Source: Rhodanobacter humi
GTDB taxonomy: Bacteria; Pseudomonadota; Gammaproteobacteria; Xanthomonadales; Rhodanobacteraceae
Length of the DNA stretch: 64,000 nt
Direction: 5' to 3'
NCBI RefSeq assembly: GCF_041107455.1
Contig: NZ_JBGBPY010000001.1
Location: forward strand, 2,108,001 to 2,172,000
The notes under the pieces were generated by a model. It was not told the origin of the DNA. It did no database searches and saw only the letters and a program-made list of their open reading frames with translations. A program made the translations under genes and the position numbers. Below, in pieces: positions 57,222 to 64,000 of this stretch. Position 1 is the stretch's first letter; the number at the start of each line of letters is the position of its first letter.

Positions 57222-57553
57222 AAGAAGTTTCGTTCCATCGTCAGCGCGACACGGTAGACAACAGGTCAGACCACCCCGGAGAGAACCTGGCTAACTGGAT
57301 GGACGTCCAAACGGCGCTTCGGCCGATCCCCGATCCCCGGACAGTCCGATGAACGAAAGAGGTCTTCGGGTGCGGTTTATACAGAGGTCCGAGTCGGCCA
57401 CATCGGCTCAACAAGACCGGTTACGGAAATGCCGTCTGACACTCGTTGCAGCACGCACAGCACTGACGCGCAGCACGTAGAAAACAGGACAACACCACGA
57501 CCAGCAGTGGCCCGAAAGCTCAGGGCAAAAGCATCATGCGCCCGGGCTTGATC
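57222..57553 (+). ncRNA. Candidate seekRNA/bridge RNA region, IS copy 1
   Basis: IS1111-group elements encode their guide RNA downstream of the transposase gene. This 332-bp region has no ORF of coding character. It contains GGCTAAC (57289-57295, complementary to the right target GTTAGCC of attC), TGAACGA (57350-57356, identical to the left target ending in the GA core) and TTACGGA (57421-57427, identical to the IS right end 57563-57569, also ending in GA). Exact RNA ends and fold are not determined. Confidence 0.55.
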
Positions 57554-57569
57554 GGAAGTCTCTTACGGA

Positions 57570-57581
57570 CTTGTTAGCGCC
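57570..57581 (-). other. attC of cassette 2, right end (split by IS copy 1)
   Basis: CTTGTTAGCGCC carries the R'' core (GCTAAC on the gene strand) directly after the cassette 2 gene stop. It completes the site begun at 56012-56059. Confidence 0.82.
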
Positions 57582-57585
57582 GACA

Positions 57586-57957
57586 CTAAACCACGAACTC
57601 AGCATAGCTGCGCCCCTCAAGAATGCCGAACTCAATCTGTGTAGGAAACTCAAGCACGCCCGAATGTGCCATTGCTACGCAGTCGAACGCCCAAGGCCCC
57701 AAGCTGATAGGAAGTTTGCAAAGCTCCGGTGTGCCAGCAAGCTTTACGACCGCCGTTGGAAGCAAGCACTTGCCCGGAGGTTGCTCCTCCGCGTTGATGC
57801 CAGCCACGACACATTCTTGCTTCGAGACTGCAAGGAACCCAACCTTGTGAACAGCAAAGACCGACCCTTTCTCTTGGGCATTTTTAAGAGCAGGAAATAC
57901 GACCTCTGGTAGGTGCAACCAGCCATCCAATGAAGTGATCGTGCTACCAGTTGCCAT
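57586..57957 (-). CDS. Hypothetical protein (cassette 2)
   Basis: A 123-residue soluble protein, MATGSTITSLDGWLHLPEV at the start and SGVLEFPTQIEFGILEGRSYAEFVV at the end. No family was recognised. It has several Cys (ECVVAG, KCLLP, LCKLP, DCVA) and no signal or membrane segment. Lower GC than the chromosomal genes. It begins 20 nt after the cassette 1 attC core and ends at its own attC, which is interrupted by IS copy 1. Confidence 0.72.
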   Translation of the reverse strand: MATGSTITSLDGWLHLPEVVFPALKNAQEKGSVFAVHKVGFLAVSKQECVVAGINAEEQPPGKCLLPTAVVKLAGTPELCKLPISLGPWAFDCVAMAHSGVLEFPTQIEFGILEGRSYAEFVV

Positions 57958-57970
57958 GATGTACCTGTAG

Positions 57971-58018
57971 GCGCTAACGCTTGAGTTAAGCGGCGGCGAA
58001 GCCGTCCGCCTTGAACGA
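57971..58018 (-). other. attC of cassette 1, left part (split by IS copy 2)
   Basis: The plus strand reads GCGCTAACGCTTGAGTTAAG, then CGGCGGCGAAGCCGTCCGCC and TTGAACGA before the IS. The gene-strand core is GTTAGCGC with the point between 57977 and 57978. The right end resumes at 59529. Confidence 0.9.
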
Positions 58019-58100
58019 GTAAAAAGAGACTTCCTCCCCTTACGGCCTCGAAGGCCATGATGGTGTTGCGACACAACCGTCAGCAGAAGAGGAAGTCTCC

Positions 58101-59180
58101 ATGAGCACTATAACCCTGGGTGTGGACTTGGCGAAGAGCGTGTTTTCGGCGTGCGAGATGGACGGCGCCGGCCACGTGCGGCGGCGGCAGGATCTGCGTC
58201 GCGATGCGTTTATCGCGTGGCTGCCGCAGCTGCCGGCGGGCACGGTGGTGGCGATGGAGGCATGCAGCGGGGCACACCATTGGGCGCGGCGCTGCCAGGC
58301 GTACGGCTTGCAGCCGAAGATCATGGCCGCCCAGTTCGTCAAACCGTTCCGCAAGAGCTCGCGCAGCAAGAACGATCGCGCCGACGCCGAGGCGATTGCC
58401 ACCGCGGCGCGCCAGGGCAACATGCGCTTCGTGCCGGTCAAGGACATCGACCAGCAGGTGCGCCTGTCGTGGCATCGGGTGCGCGAGGGCTACAAGGCCG
58501 AATCGCTCGCCATCGGCAATCGCATCCGTGGCCTGCTCGCCGAGTTCGGCGTGATCGTGGCGCAGAGCGATCGGGCGCTGCGTCGACGGTTGGCGGACCT
58601 GGATGCGCAGCTCGCACTGCCCGCCGAGTTCAAGGAGTTGCTGCGTGACCTGGCCGATCACTGGACGCAGGTGCGCCTGCACTTCGACGCGTGCGATGCA
58701 CGCATCGAAGCCCACGCGCGTCAGGACGCGCGGTGCGTGCAGTTGCGCGCCATGGTGGGCATCGGCCCGATCACCGCCGATGCGGCGGTGGCCACGGTGG
58801 GCAACGCCCGCGAGTTCAAACAGGGGCGGCAGATGTCCGCGTGGCTCGGCTTGGTGCCCACGCAACATTCCAGCGGCGGGCATGCGCAACTGGGTGGCAT
58901 CAGCTGCCGCGGCGATGCCTACCTGCGCACGCTGCTGATCCAGGGCGCCCGCAGCAGCCTGCAGCGGGCCAAGGCCGTGGCCACGGAGAAAGCCACCCCG
59001 GAACAGCTGTGGATACGCTCACTCGATGGGCGCCTGCCCTTCGGCAAGGTGATCGTGGCCATCGCCAACAAGCACGCCCGGCAGATCTGGGCGGTACTGG
59101 CGCACGACGTGGACTACGACCCGCACGCGTGCCTGAACCATCCGATGCACCGGCAAAGCCACGCGAGGCACATGGCCTAG
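58101..59180 (+). CDS. IS110-family (IS1111 group) DEDD transposase, copy 2
   Basis: 359 residues, identical to copy 1 except His354 for Tyr near the C-terminus (MHRQSHARHMA). Asp9, Glu53, Asp92/Asp95 and the C-terminal Ser motif are intact, so both copies look active. The ATG lies in the same context (AGGAAGTCTCC upstream), and the gene points toward intI, opposite to the cassette genes. Confidence 0.95.
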   Translation: MSTITLGVDLAKSVFSACEMDGAGHVRRRQDLRRDAFIAWLPQLPAGTVVAMEACSGAHHWARRCQAYGLQPKIMAAQFVKPFRKSSRSKNDRADAEAIATAARQGNMRFVPVKDIDQQVRLSWHRVREGYKAESLAIGNRIRGLLAEFGVIVAQSDRALRRRLADLDAQLALPAEFKELLRDLADHWTQVRLHFDACDARIEAHARQDARCVQLRAMVGIGPITADAAVATVGNAREFKQGRQMSAWLGLVPTQHSSGGHAQLGGISCRGDAYLRTLLIQGARSSLQRAKAVATEKATPEQLWIRSLDGRLPFGKVIVAIANKHARQIWAVLAHDVDYDPHACLNHPMHRQSHARHMA

Positions 59181-59512
59181 AAGAAGTTTCGCTCCATCGT
59201 CAGCGCGACACGGTAGACAACAGGTCAGACCACCCCGGAGAGAACCTGGCTAACTGGATGGACGTCCAAACGGCGCTTCGGCCGATCCCCGATCCCCGGA
59301 CAGTCCGATGAACGAAAGAGGTCTTCGGGTGCGGTTTATACAGAGGTCCGAGTCGGCCACATCGGCTCAACAAGACCGGTTACGGAAATGCCGTCTGACA
59401 CTCGTTGCAGCACGCACAGCACTGACGCGCAGCACGTAGAAAACAGGACAACACCATGACCAGCAGTGGCCCGAAAGCTCAGGGCAAAAGCATCATGCGC
59501 CCGGGCTTGATC
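59181..59512 (+). ncRNA. Candidate seekRNA/bridge RNA region, IS copy 2
   Basis: Same region as in copy 1 with about two base changes (GTTTCGCTCC; AACACCATGACC). The target-like segments GGCTAAC (59248-59254) and TGAACGA (59309-59315) and the donor-like TTACGGA (59380-59386) are unchanged, so both copies should seek the same attC motif. Confidence 0.55.
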
Positions 59513-59528
59513 GGAAGTCTCTTACGGA

Positions 59529-59539
59529 ATAGTTAGATG
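59529..59539 (-). other. attC of cassette 1, right end (split by IS copy 2)
   Basis: ATAGTTAGATG: the gene-strand R'' core is CATCTAAC, identical in its seven central bases to the attI junction core at 60094-60101. Confidence 0.82.
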
Positions 59540-59544
59540 TGTGC

Positions 59545-60078
59545 CTAGCCCCTTAGCTTTTCACGAACCCACGACCACGCCTTCTGTAGATCGATGCCGA
59601 AGCCCATGAAATTTGGCTTTAGCTCAAATGGGTTTGCGTCCGACGCCTTTTGTAACGAGATGTGCTGATCGATTTGCATCTTTCGCTTTGCCGACTCTGT
59701 CAATGTGAGCTTAAAGCGAAGGTGTTCCTGTGCTGAGTCGAGAAGCTCTTGCTCCCATTGCCACTGAGCATTGTTGGGAAGAACGTGCACATAGTCACGT
59801 TGGGATTTTGGGTGCGGGTAGAAGTTACGCTTCCAGCCGTCACTGACGAGCAGGTTTGAATCCATGGCTTTTCGTAGGACATGACAAATGGACTCGCCCT
59901 CCGGGACATACAGAAAGAACTTGCCTTCCGGACAGTTGAACATGAGGTTCAAGAGCTTATCCAGTTCTTGCTGGTCATTTATGTCCCCGTTCTCAAGCAC
60001 CCAAAGTCTTGATCTCTTCACTTCATCGAAGAGGTGGCTTGGAAATACGAGTGGATGCTCTTCTTTCTCTTCGCTCAT
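59545..60078 (-). CDS. Hypothetical protein (cassette 1, first in array)
   Basis: A 177-residue soluble, acidic-to-neutral protein without signal or membrane segments (EEKEEHPLVFPSHLFDEVKR start; PFELKPNFMGFGIDLQKAWSW near the end). No family was recognised. The ATG at 60078 has the ribosome site GGAAGG; an ATG at 60096 lies within the cassette core and adds six residues. It is closest to attI and so the most recently acquired and best expressed cassette by integron logic. AT-rich relative to the chromosome. Confidence 0.75.
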   Translation of the reverse strand: MSEEKEEHPLVFPSHLFDEVKRSRLWVLENGDINDQQELDKLLNLMFNCPEGKFFLYVPEGESICHVLRKAMDSNLLVSDGWKRNFYPHPKSQRDYVHVLPNNAQWQWEQELLDSAQEHLRFKLTLTESAKRKMQIDQHISLQKASDANPFELKPNFMGFGIDLQKAWSWVREKLRG

Positions 60079-60093
60079 GTGACCTTCCACGCA

Positions 60094-60165
60094 CATCTAA
60101 CGCTTAGTAGACCCCGGATCGGGGCATATGCAACTGATGTTCAGCTTTCGATGACCTTGGGTCAA
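60094..60165 (-). other. attI site and first cassette junction
   Basis: On the minus strand TACTAAGCG^TTAGATG marks the junction: G60101 belongs to attI and the first cassette starts at 60100. The site lies 160 bp from the intI start, as in other integrons. The stretch to 60262 holds no other gene; it contains the dyad CTGATGTTCAG (60134-60144). No clear Pc promoter was identified. Confidence 0.75.
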
Positions 60166-60262
60166 GCAGGGAAATCCTACGACGCGGCAAGGGGTTGCCG
60201 GATGGCGATCCTCGTGTACGGGCAGCGATGCTGCCATTGCCTATCTCACGGATCGAGCCGCT

Positions 60263-61270
60263 ATGTCTTATCCCCTACCATCGACGGTGATAGCAGTGAC
60301 TCGCCCGGGAGCGCCTGCGCCCCGTCTGCTGGACGAGGTTCGGCGACGTTTGCGGCTCAAGCACTACAGCTTGCGTACCGAGGCCATCTATGTGGGATGG
60401 ATACGTCGGTTCATTCTGGCGAACGGAAAGCGCCATCCGCGTGACATGGGAGCGCTGGAGGTGGAGGGCTTTCTGTCCGCCCTGGCCGTGCGCGGAAAGG
60501 TGGCGGCCAGCACGCAGAATCAGGCGCTGTCGGCACTGCTTTTCCTGTATCGGGAAGTGTTGGGGATCGAGCTGCCATGGATGGAGACGATGGTGCGCGC
60601 GAAGCGCTCACAGCACGTCCCGGCGGTGTTGGCACGCGAGGAGGTACAGGCCTTGCTGGCGCAGCTGGAAGGGCGCCCGTGGCTGTTGGCAAGCCTGTTG
60701 TATGGCACCGGCATGCGCCTGATGGAATGCATGCGGCTGCGGGTGAAGGACGTGGACTTTGCACGCAACGAAATCACCGTGCGCGACGGCAAGGGCGGCA
60801 AGGACCGGCGCACGGTGCTGCCCAAGCGGCTGGTCGAGCCGTTGCAACGCGAGATCGAGCGCGCCCATGTCTTGCATGAAACCGATTTGCACGCGGGTTT
60901 CGGCGTGGCCCACCTGCCGCACGCGCTGGCCCGCAAGTACCCCCGCGCCGGGCGCGAGTTCGGTTGGCAGTTCGTGTTTCCTTCGGCGCAGCGCTCGATC
61001 GATCCTCTGGACGGTGTGGAGCGTCGGCACCACTTTGACGAGGCGCTGCTGTCGCGCGCCATGAAAAGCGCCTGTCGCCGTGCGGGCATCGTCAAGCCGG
61101 TGAGCGCGCATACGCTGCGCCATTCGTTCGCCACGCATCTGCTGGAGGCGGGGTATGACATCCGCACCGTGCAGGAGTTGCTCGGCCACAAGGATGTTGC
61201 AACCACCCAGATCTACACGCACGTACTCAATCGGGGCGGAAACGGCGTGCTGAGTCCGCTGGATCGCTGA
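60263..61270 (+). CDS. intI: Integron integrase IntI
   Basis: A 335-residue tyrosine recombinase. Catalytic residues are Arg152 ([13 protein letters not shown]), His283-Arg286 (HTLRHSF), His309 (LLGHKD) and Tyr318 (TQIYTHV). The extra helical domain unique to IntI is present around 210-241 ([29 protein letters not shown]), which separates it from XerC/D. It excises and inserts gene cassettes by attI x attC recombination using folded single-stranded attC. It is transcribed away from the array. The frame is uninterrupted, so the enzyme is probably functional. Confidence 0.96.
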   Translation: MSYPLPSTVIAVTRPGAPAPRLLDEVRRRLRLKHYSLRTEAIYVGWIRRFILANGKRHPRDMGALEVEGFLSALAVRGKVAASTQNQALSALLFLYREVLGIELPWMETMVRAKRSQHVPAVLAREEVQALLAQLEGRPWLLASLLYGTGMRLMECMRLRVKDVDFARNEITVRDGKGGKDRRTVLPKRLVEPLQREIERAHVLHETDLHAGFGVAHLPHALARKYPRAGREFGWQFVFPSAQRSIDPLDGVERRHHFDEALLSRAMKSACRRAGIVKPVSAHTLRHSFATHLLEAGYDIRTVQELLGHKDVATTQIYTHVLNRGGNGVLSPLDR

Positions 61271-61289
61271 GTGCCGGCGCAATAGCGGG

Positions 61290-64000
61290 TCACCCCGCGC
61301 GCGGATGCTCGATTTCGACGCGATGCTCCACGCCGTCATCGTGCAGCGGAATGCGGCCGTCGGCCTGCGGCACGCCGTCCAGCCGCACGCTGCCTGCCGT
61401 GCCGGTGTCGCATTGCCGCACACGGATGCGGTACGGCGTGCCGCGGTGGCGGTAGTCGAGTTCGTAGCCGGCCCATTCGGGCGGCAGCAGTGGAGCGAGG
61501 CGCAGCTTGCCGGCCTCGAGCGTCAGGCCGAGCAGGGATTCGACCAGCAACCGGTACAGCCAGCCGGCGGAGCCGGTGTACCAGCTCCAGCCGCCGCGGC
61601 CGGTGTGCGGTGCCACCGCGTAGACATCGGCGCAGACCACATACGGTTCGACCTTGTAGATGTCCACTTGCGCGGCGTCTTCGCCGCGGCGGGTGGGGGC
61701 GATCATGCGCGCGAGTTCCCAGGCGCGTGCGGCGTCGCCGAGTTTCGCGAAGGCCATCGCGGCCCAGATCGCGGCGTGGGTGTACTGGCCGCCGTTCTCG
61801 CGCACGCCGGGCAGGTAGCCCTTGATGTAGCCGGGGTCGAGCGCGGACTTGTCAAACGGCGGATCGAGCAGCTGCACCAGGCCGGCGTCGCGGTCCACCA
61901 GGTGGCGGTCCAGCGCAGCCATCGCCTGGCGCTGGCGCTCGGGCTCGCCGGCGCCGCTGAGCACCGACCAGCTCTGCGCGATGGAGTCGATGCGGCATTC
62001 CTCGTTGGTGTGGGAACCCAGTGGCGTACCGTCGTCGAAGTACGCGCGGCGGTACCAGGCGCCGTCCCAGGCGTGCTGCTCCAGCGCGGCGCGCAGCGTG
62101 GCGATCCCGGTGCGGCAGCGCTCGGCGAACGCGGCGTCGCCGCGCCGCGCGGCGAGTTCGGCGAAGTCGGCCAGCAGCGCGCATTCGAACCAGCCCAGCC
62201 ACACGCTTTCGCCGATGCCGCGCTCGCCCACGCGGTTCATGCCGTCGTTCCAGTCGCCGCTGCCGATCAGCGGCAGGCCGTGCGGGCCGCGCGCGGCGAG
62301 GCCGCGCTCGATCGCGCGCACACAGTGGCGGTACAGCGGCTCGGCCAGCGGCGAGTGCTGCGGCAGGTCGTAGTACGACTCCTCGTCGTCGTGCAGCGCG
62401 CGGCCCTCGATGTAGCCGACGACTTCGTCCAGCACCGCGCGGTCGCCGCTGGCCAGCACGTAGCGCGCGACGGCCAGCGGCAGCCACAGGTAGTCGTCGG
62501 AGCAGCGCGTGCGCACGCCGCGGTCCAGTGGCGGGTGCCACCAGTGCAGCACGTCGCCCTCGGGGAACTGGTGTGCGGCGCACAGCAGCAGCTGGCTGCG
62601 GGCGAGTTCCGGCGCGACGTGCAGCAAGGCCATGGAATCCTGCAGCTGGTCGCGGAAACCGAACGCGCCGCCCGACTGGTAGTAGCCGCTGCGCGCCCAG
62701 ACGCGGCAAGCCAGCGCCTGGTAGGGCAGCCAGCCGTTCGCGAGCACGTCGAGCTGCGGCTCGGGCGTGCGCACCTGCACGGCACCGAGGATGCGATCCC
62801 ATTGCGCGTGCACCTGTTCCAGCGCTTCGGCCGCCGCGGCGGCGCCGCGGTAGCGCTGCGCGAGCGCGGCGGCGTCGGCGATGTCGCGGCCCATGCCGAG
62901 GCGGATCGTCACGCTGCGCTCCTCGCCGTCGTCCAGCGACACGCGGCCCTGCAGTGCGCCGCAGGGGTCCAGCCCCGCGCCGAGCCGGCCGGAGAGTTGT
63001 GCGCGGCCCAGCGCGGCGGGCGCGGCGAGGCTGCCGTTGCGGCCGATGAATTCGGCGCGGTCGCCGCTCAGGCTGCGCTCCTCGGCGTCGAGGTCGAGGA
63101 AGGCCGTGCGGCCGGGGAATTCGGCGTTGTACGCGTTGCGCGCGAGCAGGGCGCCGCTGCGCGGCTCCACCTCGGTGACCACGTGCATCGCGGTCTTCTC
63201 GCGCAGGTCGCCGAGCAGCCATTCCACGTAGGCGGTGACGGACAGCCGGCGCGCGCGGCCGGACTGGTTGCGCAGTTTCAGCGTGCAGAACTTCAGTGGC
63301 GCATCGACCGCCACGTACACCGTGAGCTCGCTGCGGATGCCGTCCTCCACGTGCTCGAACACGCTGTAGCCGAAGCCGTGGCGGGTCACGTAGCGGCCGC
63401 TGCCGCGGCAGGGCAGCGGGGTGGGCGACCAGATCTGGCCGTCGTCCTCGTCGCGCAGGTACAGCGCCTCGCCGGCGCCGTCGCCCACCGGGTCGTTGGA
63501 CCAGGGCGTGAGGCGGAACTCGTGCGCGTTCTCGCTCCAGGTGTAGGCGCCGCCGCTCTCGGAGAGCACCGTGCCGAACTGCGGGTTCGCCAGCACGTTC
63601 GCCCATGGCGCGGGCGTGGGGCGGCCGGGGTCGAGCACGATCACGTACTCGCGACCGTCGGCGGCGAAGTGGCCGGGTGCCAGCTGCGGCAGCGCGGCGT
63701 TCGCGGGCGGAGCGGCCGGCGTGGTGCGGCGCGCCCATTCCGGCACCAGCGGCGGCAGCGTGGCTTCCACCCGGCGCCGCTGCACCTGCTCGGCGAGGCT
63801 GCCGCGATGGTCGGCCAGCACGATGCGCGCGGCGGCCAGCATCACCAGCCGGTCCTCGCCGGAGAGCAACTGGGCGGGGCGCACGAAGATGCCGCCGGGG
63901 CGGTCGAGCAGGGCCGCCTCGCTGCCGGAGGAGACCAGGCCGAGGATCGCGTCCTGCAGCTCCTGGCGGTAGCCGGCGCGGTCCTCGTTCCAGATCACCA
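61290..64000 (-). CDS. Cyclic beta-1,2-glucan synthase, C-terminal GH94 part (5' end outside window)
   Basis: At least 902 residues, open at the right edge. The sequence has a carbohydrate-binding/beta-sandwich domain (NPQFGTVLSESGGAYTWSENAHEFRLTPWSNDPV) and a GH94 phosphorylase-type (alpha/alpha)6 domain (GFRDQLQDSMALLH and GSGDWNDGMNRVG with the catalytic Asp, then YIKGYLPGVRENGGQYTHAAIW, GWSWYTGSAGW). This layout is the C-terminus of NdvB/Cgs, which controls chain length of periplasmic cyclic glucan. A stand-alone cellobiose-phosphorylase-like enzyme would be shorter. The ATG at 63998 is just an internal codon. Confidence 0.85.
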   Translation of the reverse strand, partial: VIWNEDRAGYRQELQDAILGLVSSGSEAALLDRPGGIFVRPAQLLSGEDRLVMLAAARIVLADHRGSLAEQVQRRRVEATLPPLVPEWARRTTPAAPPANAALPQLAPGHFAADGREYVIVLDPGRPTPAPWANVLANPQFGTVLSESGGAYTWSENAHEFRLTPWSNDPVGDGAGEALYLRDEDDGQIWSPTPLPCRGSGRYVTRHGFGYSVFEHVEDGIRSELTVYVAVDAPLKFCTLKLRNQSGRARRLSVTAYVEWLLGDLREKTAMHVVTEVEPRSGALLARNAYNAEFPGRTAFLDLDAEERSLSGDRAEFIGRNGSLAAPAALGRAQLSGRLGAGLDPCGALQGRVSLDDGEERSVTIRLGMGRDIADAAALAQRYRGAAAAAEALEQVHAQWDRILGAVQVRTPEPQLDVLANGWLPYQALACRVWARSGYYQSGGAFGFRDQLQDSMALLHVAPELARSQLLLCAAHQFPEGDVLHWWHPPLDRGVRTRCSDDYLWLPLAVARYVLASGDRAVLDEVVGYIEGRALHDDEESYYDLPQHSPLAEPLYRHCVRAIERGLAARGPHGLPLIGSGDWNDGMNRVGERGIGESVWLGWFECALLADFAELAARRGDAAFAERCRTGIATLRAALEQHAWDGAWYRRAYFDDGTPLGSHTNEECRIDSIAQSWSVLSGAGEPERQRQAMAALDRHLVDRDAGLVQLLDPPFDKSALDPGYIKGYLPGVRENGGQYTHAAIWAAMAFAKLGDAARAWELARMIAPTRRGEDAAQVDIYKVEPYVVCADVYAVAPHTGRGGWSWYTGSAGWLYRLLVESLLGLTLEAGKLRLAPLLPPEWAGYELDYRHRGTPYRIRVRQCDTGTAGSVRLDGVPQADGRIPLHDDGVEHRVEIEHPRAG

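Larger units (their letters stand above)
56060..57569 (+). mobile_element. IS110-family, IS1111-type element inserted in attC (copy 1)
   Basis: A 1510-bp element with subterminal 11-bp inverted repeats AAGAGACTTCC (56065-56075) and GGAAGTCTCTT (57554-57564). There is no long target duplication; only GA is shared at both ends (before 56060 and at 57568-57569), giving a 2-bp ambiguity. This matches IS1111 rules (unequal 7/3-bp flanks outside the repeats) and the RNA-guided IS110 mechanism with a dinucleotide core. Removing it restores a normal attC (TTGAACGA joined to CTTGTTAGC). Known IS1111-attC elements target integron attC sites. Confidence 0.92.
58019..59528 (+). mobile_element. IS110-family, IS1111-type element inserted in attC (copy 2)
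   Basis: Second copy of the 1510-bp element, exactly 1959 bp to the right of copy 1 and at the identical attC position. Subterminal repeats at 58024-58034 and 59513-59523. It differs from copy 1 by only about ten scattered bases that I noticed, so the duplication is recent. Removing it joins TTGAACGA to ATAGTTAGATG, a normal attC end. The flanks diverge immediately after the shared GGA, which fixes the right boundary. Confidence 0.92.

Noticed and set aside
57222-57350. Short plus-strand frames after the IS transposase stop as a second IS gene
   Set aside because: They are tails of out-of-frame readings through the transposase; IS1111 elements normally have a single gene followed by a non-coding RNA region.
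60120-60330. Pc promoter for the cassette array (TTGACC on the minus strand at 60165-60160)
   Set aside because: No acceptable -10 was found 16-18 nt downstream, so it was not called.
63990-64000. ATG at 63998 as the start of the GH94 gene
   Set aside because: Conserved NdvB-like sequence continues upstream in homologues; the ATG is only the first in-frame codon inside the window.

Overview
The window is GC-rich bacterial DNA with dense coding on both strands. Gene content and order (def-fmt-rsmB divergent from LysM-dprA-topA-tsaC, a type I glutamine synthetase followed by ntrBC, an RND efflux operon, a cyclic-glucan synthase, many C-rich interspersed repeats) point to the Xanthomonadales, most likely a Rhodanobacteraceae-type gammaproteobacterium. 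This placement is inference from gene content only.

Layout. 1-7675: an RND tripartite efflux operon with a downstream SDR gene, divergent from a LysR regulator. 7624-8985: uppP, a 266-bp MITE-like element, then the glnA control region with two NtrC boxes and a sigma-54 promoter. 8986-14349: glnA, a frameshifted gene, then ntrB-ntrC with two NtrC boxes abutting the ntrB start. 14402-25730: a surface-polysaccharide region (two GT39/ArnT-like transferases, a CDP-glycerol-type transferase, GT2 enzymes, an O-antigen ligase-like protein, UDP-xylose synthase). 25934-34772: rsmB, fmt, def, LysM protein, dprA, topA, tsaC. 34886-40647: an orphan AMP-ligase, a GGDEF-EAL protein, purD. 40775-47568: a central-carbon cluster transcribed leftward (zwf, HAD hydrolase, tal, pgi, pgm). 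61290-64000: the C-terminal part of a cyclic beta-1,2-glucan synthase.

The accessory core is a chromosomal integron at about 49.9-61.3 kb. An intact integron integrase (60263-61270) reads away from a leftward array of small genes separated by attC sites, with the attI junction at 60094-60101. Cassette genes lie on the minus strand and several are visibly more AT-rich than the backbone. Two near-identical 1510-bp IS110-family elements of IS1111 type each sit at the same position inside an attC site. Their 3' non-coding regions contain short segments matching both sides of the attC target and the IS right end, as expected for a bridge/seekRNA. A four-gene plus-strand block of NO reductase type (norS-norY-senC-orf1) interrupts the array. 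Its catalytic subunit has Asn where oxygen reductases have the cross-linked Tyr. Left of about 50 kb the array appears to decay into damaged attC remnants.

Throughout, many genes are coupled by ATGA/GTGA overlaps, and intergenic gaps carry two families of palindromic repeats (C-rich CCTCTCCCC/GGGGAGAGG units and REP-like inverted pairs).
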